The position numbers and the translations under genes were made by a program. The notes under the pieces are model-generated. The model did no database searches and was not told where the DNA came from. It saw only the letters and a program-made list of their open reading frames with translations. This document shows, piece after piece, positions 12,031-23,136 of a stretch of 64,000 nucleotides of DNA. Source of the DNA: Isoetes taiwanensis. Its lineage: Eukaryota; Streptophyta; Lycopodiopsida; Isoetales; Isoetaceae. Every line of letters begins with the position of its first letter. Position 1 is the first letter of the stretch. The stretch is taken from positions 20,831,863-20,895,862 of the forward strand of contig JAJEKV010000016.1 of NCBI GenBank assembly GCA_021234155.1, written 5' to 3'.

Positions 12031-12090
12031 GCCCATTAAGTACTTGGAGGCTTCTTCAATGCCCATTAAGTACTTGGAGGCTTCTTCAAC
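12031..12090. repeat. 30-bp tandem repeat, two copies
   Basis: Two adjacent 30-bp units (12031-12060, 12061-12090) beginning GCCCATTAAGTACTTGGAGG differ at the last base only. Otherwise I see nothing in 11881-12498. Confidence 0.9.
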
Positions 12091-12498
12091 TCTTGATTTG
12101 GCATTTTTCAAAGAGTACATAGTGCCCCAGGATTGTTACTTCATATATATTGGTGCTAACTACTTTGGGACTTTATAATTCTGTAGATTTGTGGACGTGC
12201 AGTTTTGTTTGTCTTTCTCACGTTATTTTGATGTTTTATTTCTTTTTTTAGATATCAAGGAGTATTCCATAGCATGTATATGTAGAGCATTATCTAGAGT
12301 TGAAACTGTGTATACGCCTTCCTGGAAACACTATCGTAGGCTAGTATAGTCGTTACTAGTTTATCAAAGCTACGGTTTGAGCTCCAATGGGTTCGATAAT
12401 GAAAAAGAAAGCCAATAGGCAAGCTGCATGAGGTGCATTCGAGGTAATGGTCTAAGGAAGTGTCGTTCTTGCACTTGTTAGGAAAGCTCTAGGAGGTA

Positions 12499-13131
12499 TG
12501 TTTGGGGTCTGGGTTCGAGAACTCCTGCAAGACAGCCCTGCTGTGAGGATCCGTGGATCAAACAGGAGAATCCGGTAGCTGTGTCACGCGGGATTTGCAA
12601 AAGAAACTAAGGAAGGGAAAAGAGACGAACAAGAGAAACAAAAAGAACAATGTAGAACACAATGAAGAGGACAAAACTCTTTGATATCAATTGTGATACA
12701 TGAGCTCTCACAAATCGAGAGGAAGCAAAAGTGAGATAAGACCAAAAACTCATCTAGCCCGTGAAGGCTAGCTCTACTCATATATATATAGTACAATGGC
12801 CTTTGGCCTAATATAGATACTCTGTCAGATCTCGGTGCCGACTCCTAGAAGGAGGTCTGATTTGCAAGAATGCTGGCGGTGCCTCTTGAGGTGCCTGAAG
12901 TCACGCTGACACTGTCGCTGGCGGTGACGGCCCGTCACTTGTCTGTCCTTGACCTCTTCGTGCCCGTGGCCTTCGTGGTCTGCTGCTTGGATGGCGGCTT
13001 GGGCTTCTGCGGGGCCTTTGACGACTGATCTGTGCCTGACTGTGGAACCTGTGCCTGACTGTGGATCCTTGGCCTTGACCTGGTCCGTCGTGTGCATGAA
13101 TAGTCCTGTACCAGGACGTACAGGACTAACA
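12499..13131 (-). repeat. 3' LTR of the Ty3 element (633 bp)
   Basis: Starts TGTTTGGGGTCTGGG and ends CAGGACTAACA on the plus strand, matching the right LTR except for about 127 extra bases around 12675-12800 that the 506-bp right LTR lacks. The extra block includes a TATATATATA run. The C-rich plus-strand sequence immediately right of it is the polypurine tract. Confidence 0.85.
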
Positions 13132-13146
13132 CTCCCCCCACCAAAT
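13132..13146 (-). promoter_or_regulatory. Polypurine tract
   Basis: On the minus strand the sequence immediately before the 3' LTR reads TTTGGTGGGGGGAG. A purine run in this position primes plus-strand DNA synthesis. Its location fixes the element's orientation as right to left. Confidence 0.75.
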
Positions 13147-16046
13147 GACACTCAGGGTGAAGAGAAGGAGAAAGTGTTTCTGATGGGGGAAACCCAGCAG
13201 TCTGAAATTCATCCACACGAGTATGAGGACGGGGGCCATTATGATAGTGGCCAATGAGGTTGTGGCATTCCTGAAGAGCGTCAGGAGTGTTGAGACCGAG
13301 AGCAGGATGAGCGTCAATGAGAAATCCTGAGCGTACTATATCTTCAAGGGCAGTGTGGGCTGCAGCAGGCATAAACTGGCATTCCATGAGAAGGCAGGTC
13401 TAGAGTCCGAAAGCACTGACGCTGGCATTCAGGTTGCAATAAAAGATGGGGCGCTATCGATTTAGAGAGCTGAGTAGAAGACACTTTAAAGCAGCACAGA
13501 AGCCTGCTTGGCGATGAACTGAGGGATCCGGTGAGGTGGCGGCATTGACCAAAAAGGTATCAAGTCCGTGGACAACATGAGTGGGCGTCTGCCAACCACG
13601 CTCATTTGAGATGTAGATCCAATTTTCTGTTTGGTCCAAGGTGGCATCATTATCCCAATTGGAGCATCGAACAAAACGCGGATCCCAGCGGAGGTCCGTT
13701 GAAATCTGAGGCGGAGTCCACCCAGCGTGGGCATCCATGACCTTGGTCCAAAAAGGAAGACGCCAGTCAGAGGTGAGAAACCTTGGGCGTGGAGGTACAC
13801 CTAATGAAGCATATGGAGAGTGAGCCAGGCCCGTGGGCGTGGGCTGTTGAGCCAGCTCCCTGAATTCACGAACAAGGTCTTGATCAAGAGCACGACACCA
13901 ATGGTCCCACTCTGAAGCAGAGAGCTGGGTATAGACAGGAGGATTATCCCAACCCGTGGGTATGGTCTTGCTTTCCAGAAGGCCATGCAGTTGATTGTAG
14001 CCTCCCAAGTGCTGCATATAAATTTGGGCAAACTGAAGATCCTCAGGATGCGCTAGATTCTTCCGCACCTGTTCCAGCGTTTCGGCTTGCCACAGAGGTA
14101 AGTGATGAGCAAGCTCAGGCATGTACTCCTATCCAAGAGTGTGAGACTGATCATGATCCTTTAAATACGGGTTGGTGTCCAATAACAACCAGTGAGCATG
14201 GGGGTTGCCTTGAAAAACACGATGTGCCTTATCTCTGAATTTGTCTTGTGTATGAGCCAGATAAAAATCATGAAAAATATACACCATCGGCTGAACAACT
14301 CGGAAGATGACCAAATCAGGATCTTCACAGTTAATTTGATCAAAGACTAAGAGGGCACAGAGTAAACCTTTGTCTTCGACAGAAAGGTCCGGCCAGATCC
14401 TTAGAAAATCCGCGCTGTGGAGTGGCTGTTGATTAACCTGGCCGTCTGCCGCGTACCACTTCAGGAGAAAAAGGTGGCATCGGGCAACCACATAATCCAG
14501 ATAGCTAGAGGGAGTAAAGAAATCCGCAGGAATGCGGGTAGCAATATCAATATAGCCCTCTTGTTTATTTTGGGCTTCTTCTGCTGATTGGACAGCTTGT
14601 TGGAGTTGATGTTCGAGGTCACGAATCTGATTTTCCTTCTCGAGCAGGAGACGTGATCGATCACGGGACCGTTTGTGAGAGAGCGTGCCATGTGAAGAGG
14701 ATTGCCCAGGAGTATGGAGTCGAAGCGTGGCAATCTCTGCATCATCAATTATTTTTTGTTTCTGTGCTTCTGTAAGCTGAGTCTGAAGAGATGCGACCTG
14801 AGTTTGCAGCGTGGTCAGTTGGCCTTCAAGAGAGGGAAGCTGCTCGTTGCGCTCCTTGAGCTCTTGAAGTTGAAGATTGTAATTCTGAGAGAGCTCAGTG
14901 TACATGGTGTGAAGATCTGCAAGGGCTTTATCCTTGTCACCAAGGACTTGATCCTTGGCTTTGTTCTGCTCAAGCAATTCTTGAATTGTGGATTGTAACT
15001 AAGCCTGTTGATCAGTAAGCAGGCTGGTCTGTTCTTGCGCAGTCTTGAGATCTTCACGGGCCTGTAAGAGGGCCTCGTGCTTTTCTTGAAGTTTGTCTTC
15101 CAGGGATTGAACTTGCATGGTGGCATCTTGGAGATCCCTTTGAACAGCTTCCGTGGCCTCCATGTAGGCTTGAATACCATTCATGAAGACTTCTTGCGAG
15201 TCCTGGAGTTTGAGGACAACGGCTTGGACATCTTGCTGGTATTGATACAGGAGTTGTCGAGAAGGTGGAGGTGCGGGGCCCTGTTGGTGATGGGTCTGTG
15301 ATGTCTGAGAAACATGATGAGAAGTAGAGGGCATGGATTCCGTGGAGGAAGAGGAGACTGAAACAAGCTTTTATTGATGTTGATCATGACCAGGAGAAAG
15401 AGGAGGGCGTGAAGTCTCAGCATGTTGGTTTTTTGGAAGGGAATGGAAGGTTTGGTGAGTAGATGCCTGAGAAGTAGAGAGGGACCATTGTCGGGTAACA
15501 GGAATATAATGACGGATGATGGCCTGGAGGTGAGCACCCACAGCTGTGTCAAAGCCAGAAGAAGGGGCAGCACGGATGCGATCAATTTCATGGAGGAGTC
15601 GAAGGAACAAAATTTGTGGCCAATCAATAGGATGAGTGGAATAGACGGCCATAACAACAAGGTTATAAAACTGTTTATTGATATGGGTATTCTTGATGGA
15701 ATACCCATAGAATTTGCGCCACAGAAACTTTACAAAAGTATCATGGGTCTTTTCATGTTGGTGAGTCTATGCATGTTGTAAGCAAAATGGTAGTGCCATC
15801 GACCGTGGTGGCGTATCCTTCCAGGCTGTTGATCATATGAGCGACAAACTGCTTCAGTTGCTCCGGATTTGGTGCAGGAAGTTCTTGTGCGGAGAATGCA
15901 TAAAGCCCATGGCGTTCCGCCACAGCTCGACTCGGACCTGCTAGGGCTTCGCGAAAGGTGGGTGTTGAGAAGGTCACTGACTCAAAAAGAGCCGGATCTC
16001 TTGGAGCAGAAGCTTGAAGTTGAGTGAATTTGGGTGTAATGGCCAT
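13132..16046 (-). pseudogene. Extra 3' ORF (env position), coiled-coil protein
   Basis: A frame of about 970 codons starts at the ATG at 16046 and continues almost to the PPT. It stays in one frame apart from one shift near 15.75 kb, and is interrupted by in-frame stops at 15371 (TAA), 14999, 14129, 13454 and 13400 (all TAG). Segments: an N-terminal globular part with RHYIPVTRQWSLS; a Pro/Ser/His linker; a long Gln/Glu/Leu-rich coiled coil (about 15270-14570, with LEDKLQEKHEALLQARED and QLTTLQTQVASLQTQ); then a Trp-rich globular C-terminal half (WYAADG, FLRIWPDLS, FLTSDWRLPFWTKVMDAHAGW, of which I show parts). I see no signal peptide or transmembrane segment, so it does not look like a classical envelope protein. 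I do not recognise the family. Downstream-of-integrase ORFs are known in Athila and other plant elements, but this one's function is unknown. Confidence 0.7.
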
Positions 16047-16488
16047 GACAAAGAGCGTCAGAAAGGAACTGGAAGAGCGGATGTGAGAAGCCGGAGTGCG
16101 GAGAGCAGAAGACGAAAACGAAGATAGACGAAAAGGTTTTAGGGCTTAAGTTGTGGCGTAAGGGACGGATGAGGATGAAACAAAGAATCGTTGATGGTGC
16201 CCGGTGGCGATATAGATGCAAAGAAGGCGATTGAGAGGCAAAAATTTGGCTAAGTCCCCAAGTAGTTAAGGGAGAATCGATGAACGGTGGAGATGAGACG
16301 TGAATGAACAATCGGAGGTGACGGTGGCGAAGGTACAAACATTAATTTTGACGGGCGTGAAATGAAGGAATGTCATTTAATATTGGCATCTCGAAGTGGG
16401 ATATCATAAAAAGGAAGTGAGAAGGTACCATGGCTAGATATGCGGCGGGAGAAAAGATTCCCAAGTTAGAAATGGCCTTGCATTGCAA

Positions 16489-16551
16489 CCACGTTGGCGA
16501 TTGGCTGATTGGTCCACGTCGACAGGGTGCCAGTCGGTTTGGCTATATAAG
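16489..16551 (+). promoter_or_regulatory. Antisense promoter-like cluster in the Ty3 spacer
   Basis: On the plus strand, opposite to the element, ACGT cores lie at 16491-16494 and 16516-16519, reversed CCAAT boxes (ATTGG) at 16500-16504 and 16508-16512, and a TATATAA box at 16544-16550. This order and spacing fit a plant Pol II core promoter. It lies between integrase and the extra ORF, and an ATG in good context follows 46 bases after the TATA box. Evidence is motif-based only. Confidence 0.4.
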
Positions 16552-16595
16552 ACGAGCAGTGGTCGAAGCGGAGACACCAGTTTGCGATTAGGAGC

Positions 16596-16730
16596 ATGGC
16601 CGGTTTGAACGAGAACTGCACTATGCCGACGAACTGCCAGGAGTTGATTACTTGCAAAATGAATGATCTGGACCTCTGGAAATGCCGTAACCGCGGCATT
16701 CCTATGGATGGGAGGCAGTGGGATGGCTGA
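16596..16730 (+). CDS. Possible 44-residue Cys-containing ORF, antisense
   Basis: The frame begins MAGLNENCTMPTNCQ and has four Cys residues. The ATG has A at -3 and G at +4, and lies just downstream of the TATA box at 16544. A second frame (16663-16842, 59 residues, ending RITSAPNPE) overlaps it and looks more protein-like (EVVLHLRWDPEQN). Neither is recognised. They run opposite to the retrotransposon and may be chance frames. Confidence 0.25.
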   Translation: MAGLNENCTMPTNCQELITCKMNDLDLWKCRNRGIPMDGRQWDG

Positions 16731-16972
16731 GCATCCCGACCCGCTGACGAATGCCATGGAGGTGGTGCTGCATCTGCGCTGGGATCCTGAACAAAACCTC
16801 TACCACATCCTCCGCATAACCTCTGCTCCCAACCCGGAGTAGAGGGTTTGTTTTAAACTTAGGATTTTGTAAATAGGGCTCAGCCCATAGCGGAAGTAGA
16901 TGGGCTCTGCCCACATTTTGTAAAGTTTCCTCCTATAATATAAATATGCCGCGTTAGTCACTATCCGTGGAT

Positions 16973-19900
16973 TCAGATTCTTGTTCTGCATAGGGTGTAT
17001 GACTGTCTGTATCTGTTGTATGAAATTGTTTGAGGCGAAAGCCATTAACCAGTGTAGGTAATGGAGTGCCATCTAATTCGGCCAGCTTGAAAACGCTGGG
17101 TTGTACCACTTGAACAATTTGATAAGGACCAAGCCATCTGAACTTTAACTTCCCTGGAAAATTTTTGTAACGAGAGTAGGTAACTTATCTTGCCAATCTG
17201 CACGAGAGGCATCACAGATTTTCTTGAGAATTGTGATGAGAGTCTTGTTTGTGCTTTCAGCTAAACCATTCCCTTGAGGATAGTAAGGTGTGCTTTTCCG
17301 ATGATGGATCAGTAGACAATCCGTCAGCTCTTTGATGGTGTGATTGACAAAATGAACACCTCTATCATCGATCGATTCCGTGGGACAACCAAAAGCAGCG
17401 TGATGATGTGCGATAGAGGACCTTGGCCGCGGCTTGCCGCTTGTTGTTGTCGGGAAGGGCGCAAGCCTCAACCCATTTGGTAGCGTAATCAGTGATGACC
17501 GGAATGTAGCGGGCACGGGTGTGTCGCGCAGGAGGATCAATGGGCCCCACAAAGTCCATTCCCCATTTGCTGAAGGGAAGTGGCGTGGCAACCGGTGTCA
17601 ATGGGAGAGCGTCACGGGCCGTAGGCCTACCCACACGTTGACAGACATCACACGTGCGGGCATGAGCGTGGGCATCCTTGAAGAGCGTGGGCCAGAAATA
17701 GCCTGCTAGAAGTATTTTGTGTGCCGTGGTGTCACCATGAAAATGACCACCACCAAGCCCCTCATGGGCGTGTCGAACGATATGGGGCACTTCATGAGGA
17801 AGAACACAGCGTCGAAGGACCATATCTTTGCCACGTTTGTACAGATGGCCCGCAACCATGGTGTAGTCACGGACCTCACGGAGAAACTGACGGTGGCATG
17901 ATTGAAGCTTTGCGGGAGAGAGCGGGATCTTCCGAGGGAAGTGCACACGTGAGAAGATACTGCTGAAAATCATGAAACCAATGGGGCGTGGCCGTGACCA
18001 AAAATAGCTGAGCGTCCGAAAAGGCATCTGAAACACCCGTGGAGGGATCATCTGTGTGGATGCGTGAGAGATAATCCGGGACAACATGAGATTTGCCATC
18101 TTTATGAATGATTTCAAAAGGAGCGAATTCTTGTAGAAGAAGGACCCAACGAGCAATTCTGCCCGTGGGCGTGGACTTGTTGATCAAATATAGAAGGGCA
18201 TGATGGTCAACAAAGAACTTAATTTAGCTGCCCAAGAGATAATGACGGAAACGTTGGACACAAAAAATTAAGCCCAAGGCCTCCCGCTCAGTGGCAGAAT
18301 AGTTGCGCTCAGCAGGATTGAGTTTTCTGCTGGCATAACGGTTCGGTTTGTCGGCGTGCGCATCATATGCTTGAGAAAGAACAGCACCAATTGCAAATGC
18401 TGAGACATCAACATGAACATGAAAATGCTTGTCCCATTGAGGAGGAACAAGCACGGGCCCTGAAAGTAAGCAAGATCTTCAACTGTTGGAAAGCAGCGTC
18501 CGCCTGGGAATTCCAAGCCCAAGTGGATTCATCACCCGTGAGTTTATGAATGGGATCAGCAATGACTGCAAGTCCAGGAATGAAGGTGGAATAATAATTG
18601 ACCTTGCCCAGGAAGGATCGGGTCTCTTTGATATTAGATGGTGCTTGAGCGTTAAGCCGAATCGCCCGATTTTAGCGAGGATCCGTGGTGATACCTGCTT
18701 GACTGACCACATGTCCTAACAGAACACCAGAGGTGACGCAGAAGGTGCATTTCTCAGGATTGAGACTAATGCCTGACTCATCACATTTCTGAAAGACGAG
18801 TTCTAAGGTGATCATCCATGGAACTGTAGGCTGAAAAGTCATCTTGAAAAATCTGGAGGAAGGGTTGCTCCTTCATATAATCATGAAAAACAGAGAGCAT
18901 GATGCGCTGAAACGTTGATGGAGAGTTGGATAACCCAAAAGGAACCACCTTATAGGCAAAAGTGCCCCACGGGGTGGTGAAGGTAGTCTTAAGTTGATCA
19001 GCTTCTTTGATTGAAATTTGATTGTAACCTGAAAAACTATCCATGAAGGAGTACATTTCATGACCAAATGACCTCTTCGTAACCACAGTGCGTGAGCGGA
19101 AGCGGAAAATGATCTCGCTCCGTGGCCTGATTGAGTTTGCGATAGTCCACGCAAACGCGGATCTTACCGTTGTGTTTGAGAGCAATGACGATGGGGCTCA
19201 CCCATTCAGAATGTTTGACCTCGTAGATCAAACCTGCAGCTAGAAGTTTGTCAATTTCAGCTTTGACTCGGTCACGGTAATTTGGGTTGAGCCTGTACTG
19301 TCGTTGCTAGACAGGACATGCATCTGATTTGGTAGGAATGGTGAGTTCTCCCAAGTCTTTGTTGATGCCACGAAGATCTTTATAGCTCCAGGCAAAAATG
19401 TGTTTGAACTTTTTGAAAAGCGTGATGGCGCGTGCTCGATAGGTGGTCGGAAGATTTGCAGCTAGGCGGACTGGCTGATTGTTGCCAACGTCCACAATCT
19501 CTACCTCAGGAGTTTGAATGTGAAGAACAACTTCCTTGTGATGAACAATATGAGCAGGAGGTTGAAACATGACAGGAGGAGCTGCATTTTGTGTTGTGAA
19601 GAAAAGCGGTTGCTGAGCGTCATCCAACAGGGGTTGCTTCATGACGGCATGAACGTCCAGCGTGGCAGGAGAAAAGTCTGTATCAGAAAAATGGTCGATA
19701 CGTTGAATTCGATTGCAAGGAGCAGGTAATGGTCGAGCAGAGCAGCCACACTGGTCCTAATCGAGTCATCTCTCCCGGGGATCAAAGATATTCCGGGTAG
19801 GATGAAAGAGGCGCACTACCGGTGGAGCCCTCGAGCGTGATAGATATTACGCGGCTTCTTGGTAATCGAGTGTCGGAGAGAAGGTTCGGCATGTTCAACA

Positions 19901-20064
19901 GAGATGATCTTGCCGGTTTCCAAATCCATGGTAGCATTGAGACGACCATCTATAATGACGAGCTGGTCCGTGGCCCAGTAATGAATACTTTTGGCCTGAC
20001 GGAGAAAAGGTCTGCCGACCAACATTTGATAATCACCGGGATCTTCACCGGGCTTTCCAAACAC
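16973..20064 (-). pseudogene. Ty3 pol (RT, RNase H, integrase), copy A
   Basis: Reading leftwards: the end of protease (GKPGEDPGDYQMLVGRPFL), RT around 19.2-18.7 kb (VCVDYRKLNQ, FPLPFTDQ-type motif, FMDSFSGYNQI, PFGLSNSPSTFQ, and the catalytic FQDDFSAYS in place of YxDD), RNase H around 18.45-18.2 kb (VHVDVSAFAIGAVLSQ, ATEREALG), and integrase with an HHCC zinc site (HAHEGLGGGHFHG..CDVC) and D,D,E residues (GMDFVGP; DRGVHFVNH; GLAESTNK). A C-terminal GPYQIV-type fold ends at 16973 with no chromodomain. Stops at 19308 (TAG) and 18222 (TAA) and several frameshifts break it. Clusters of changes at 17.35-17.46, 18.65, 19.07 and 19.73-19.86 kb are absent from copy B, which keeps frame there. Confidence 0.9.
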
Positions 20065-22615
20065 CGAATTCTAGAGGAAATCGCAACTCGCCGATATTGA
20101 TGTGAAGCAGGGGTGTGACGCCTTGTGGGCGCGTGATATGGCCATTGGCCAACTTGATATCATAAGGGGCACGGTAAAGTTGCTTGATGCCCATTTGCTT
20201 GCGGAGTTTATCCGTGATGAGATTGACAGCACTACCCCCGTCAATTTGAACATGGTTGACTTGTTGATTTCCCACCGTGGCATGTACCGTGGGTGTGGAG
20301 GTAGTGACTGCCCCAACCAAAACCGTGGAAAGGGGCAACTGGTCCTTGAGAGCAGGACACAGTTTCAAAATAGTTGCCAGACTTAAAGGAATTTTGATTT
20401 TTGCTAGCTCCTCTTGGAGTTCCAACGGCACATGAGAAAATGGATCAGCTGGATCCAATGGAGCAGGAGTGCGGGGTAATGAAGCAGCAACTTCTTGGAG
20501 AAGCTCCACCTCTGCAGCAATATTCAGATATGTCTGAGAGCGTGGAGGTTGAGATGATGGAGGTGCATCCTGACGCTGCTGAGCTCTGGTGTTGGCATGT
20601 ACATTAGCCAGTGTGCGTCCTTCAGCAGCTTGCATGAGATTCAGAATATTTTGTCTGACTTTGGGCATGACATGAGGCATGAGGTTATCCAGATCTGCGG
20701 CAAAGTGAACCTTTTTGTCCTCAGCATGAGGGATCGTGTCAACTGCAAAAGCAGGTTGCGTATCATGAGGAAGGATGGTCAAGGGGCGTGACGCCCTGGT
20801 CTGGCGTGAAACCAACCCAACCCAATTTGACGGTTGAACTGGAGGATTGAGAGCCTGATAAATCTCTTCCTGGGCTTGTTGATCCAACTGAGGAGTTGCT
20901 GCAGGAGCTGATTGATACCTTGATCGTTGAGGCACGCGTGGTGGTTTCCGAAGAACAGGACGAGGGCCCTGTTTGCCATTTGCGATCCAAAGTTGATAGG
21001 CCGTGAGGCGTACTAACGTGGTTTGATTCGTACCTAAAAGTTGGACTTGAACTTGAGGAAGTTGAGGGCATGCCGTGGTGGTATGACCCCATTCCAAACA
21101 ATGATAGCACTGAGCTTTAGCAGGATCAAAAGGAGGACGGTTGCTTTGTCCCCGTGACTGCGGAGATTGTTGATACTGTTGAGGAGGTTGTGCTTGAAAT
21201 TGTTGAGGTCGATAGGACGTTTGCTGCGGAGGCATGGTCTGGACTTGATAAACCATCTTTTGCCGGAAGGGCGTAGGATGAGTACGAGTGCATTCTTTCG
21301 TGGCATGATTGCACATGTTGCAGCGTTTACAATGAGGAGGGCCATTGGAGGAGTTGCACTCATTGGCCAGATGGCCTTGATATTTGCAGATGTGGCACAG
21401 ATTTTGGCTGCGTTGAGGATTTGAGTGTTGAGGCTGAACGGTAGTCTGAGGGACCATGACAGGGGGAATGAAAGGGAGCTCTTGGAGAGCCACGCCCACG
21501 GGAGGAAACATTGGCGAATGATTGACAAGTTCGATGGTCTGCTCCAAAGTCTTGGGGCGCAGATATTCAGTCATGAGACGGATAGCAGGAGGAAGTCCCT
21601 GGAGAAATCAGACAAGGATCTGGCTCTGCGTGGGGTACTCTTGGAGTTTGCTGAGCAGTATATGAAGACGATCCGCAAAATCCCGGGCTGACTCCGAGGG
21701 CTCTTGCTGAAGATCATTGAGTTGTTTGAGAAGAAGTTGATCATCATCTGTGGTCCCATTATAATGAGAAAGGAAAGCAGTCTTCATTTCAGTCCAGTTT
21801 TGTTTCCAATGGCTTTTGATTGCCATGAGCCATTGATGAGGAGAGCCATGGTGGAAAAGATATGGAACCGGGTTGAGGTTGGCGTGACCATTTAGGACAG
21901 CCGAGCCTCAAATTCTTCCATGTGGGCTTGAGCACTTTGATCCAATGGTTTGCCTTTAGTACTGCCAAAAGTAGGATAGGTCAGTTTGAGAGTCTGAAAA
22001 AAAGATTGTGACTGGCCTTGTGCATAGAGAGGCGGTGTATAAGAAGGAACATAATGGGGCGGAACTTCCATGGTGTCCGTATGAGGTGGCAAAGGAGCAT
22101 AAAGACCTTGAAGATGTGCAAAAGGAGGCTCCGGTGGTGGAAGGACCTTGGAGTGCGTGTTCATGAGGTTTAAGATCGGTAAGAGTGTAAACAGGAAGTG
22201 TTTCTTGAAAAGAAGAGGACTGAGGATATGTCGGAACCTGGGGAGGGCCGAAAGAAACATGGGGATAACCCATTCCACCAGGGGGGGATGATGGTTGTGA
22301 AGGCATAGGAGTATGGCCAGAGGAGATATGAATGTAGGCACTCTCTGAAGTGTGGAAATAAGCGGGAGGTTGCTGAACAGGTGTATGATGAGGTGACTGA
22401 GGTTGTGAACAATGTTTACACGCTGGAGGAGAGCCAGGACGAGAGTGAACACGAGGAGTAGGTGGCGCCGACTGAGCTCGTGAGCGAATATGGCCTCCCT
22501 CAATATCATAACCTGTGTCATACATATCTCGAGCAACTTCCCGACGTTGATGGCGCTCCAAGTGAGACGCGGTCTGGCTAAGAAGCTCCTCTGGAGTGAA
22601 AGCACGAGCAGACAT
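20045..22615 (-). pseudogene. Ty3 gag-protease, copy A proximal
   Basis: Starts MSARAFTPEELLSQ at 22615. An N-terminal His/Pro/Ser-rich stretch leads to a capsid-like segment (SESARDFADRLHILLSKLQE) and three CCHC zinc knuckles, CX2CX4HX4C each: CHICKYQGHLANEC, CKRCNMCNHATKEC and CYHCLEWGHTTTAC. Next come a Gln-rich linker and the protease, with its active site as IDGGSAVNLI (DGGS, as in Athila/Tat proteases, rather than DTG/DSG). The 509-residue frame 21574-20045 is open through knuckles and protease. Frameshifts separate it from the N-terminal part (near 22.14, 21.88 and 21.59 kb) and from the end of protease and RT (near 20.06 kb). Gag forms the virus-like particle; protease matures it. Confidence 0.85.
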
Positions 22616-22644
22616 GATTGAAGAATGAAGGAAAAGAAAATCAG

Positions 22645-22662
22645 ACCCGGCAACGGCGACAA
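22645..22662 (-). promoter_or_regulatory. Primer-binding site beside internal LTR copy
   Basis: On the minus strand TTGTCGCCGTTGCCGGGTC directly follows the LTR end CCCCAAACA. It resembles the TGGCGCCGTTGCCGGGGA primer site common in Athila/Tat elements. It belongs to the duplicated 5' block. Confidence 0.7.
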
Positions 22663-23136
22663 TGTTTGGGGTCTGGGTTCGGGAACTCCTGCAAGACAGC
22701 CCTGCTGTGAGGACCCGTGGATCAAACAGGAGAATCCAATAGCTGTGTCACGCGGGATTTGCAAAAGAAACTAAGGAAGGAAAAGAGGCGAACAAGAGAA
22801 ACAAAAGAATAATGTAGAACACAATGAAGACAACAATATATAGTACGATGGCCTTTGGCCCAACATAGATACTGGCCGTCGGATCTCGGTGCCGACTCCT
22901 AGAAGGAGGCCTGATTTGCGAGGAATCGGGCGGTGCCTCTTGAGGTGCCTCGAAGTCACGCCTGTTGCCATTTGGCGGGTGACGGCCCGTCACTTGTCTG
23001 TCCTTGACCTCTTCGTGCCCGTGGCCTTCGTGGTCTGCTGCTTGGATGGCGGCTTGGGCTTCTGCGGGGCCTTTGACGACTGACCTGTGCCTGACTGTGG
23101 ATCCTTGGCCTTGACCTGGTCCGTCGTGTGCATGAA
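22663..23136 (-). repeat. Internal truncated LTR copy
   Basis: Identical in layout to the 5' LTR from TGTTTGGGG up to GTGTGCATGAA, where it switches at 23137 into protease sequence (CATGGTTGACTTG). The last 31 bases of the LTR, including its TGTTAG terminus, are missing, so this is a duplication product and not an independent insertion. Confidence 0.85.

Noticed and set aside
13400-15373. Stops in the extra ORF repaired by RNA editing or readthrough
   Set aside because: Stop-repairing editing is known from organelle transcripts; this is a nuclear retrotransposon, and mutation or error explains it.
16434-16757. 107-codon minus-strand frame between integrase and the extra ORF
   Set aside because: Overlaps the promoter-like region on the other strand, no recognised domain, and composition unlike the element's proteins.
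20060-20070. Programmed frameshift between protease and RT
   Set aside because: The shift lies within the protease's own C-terminal segment, not at a gag/pol border, and no slippery site is evident.
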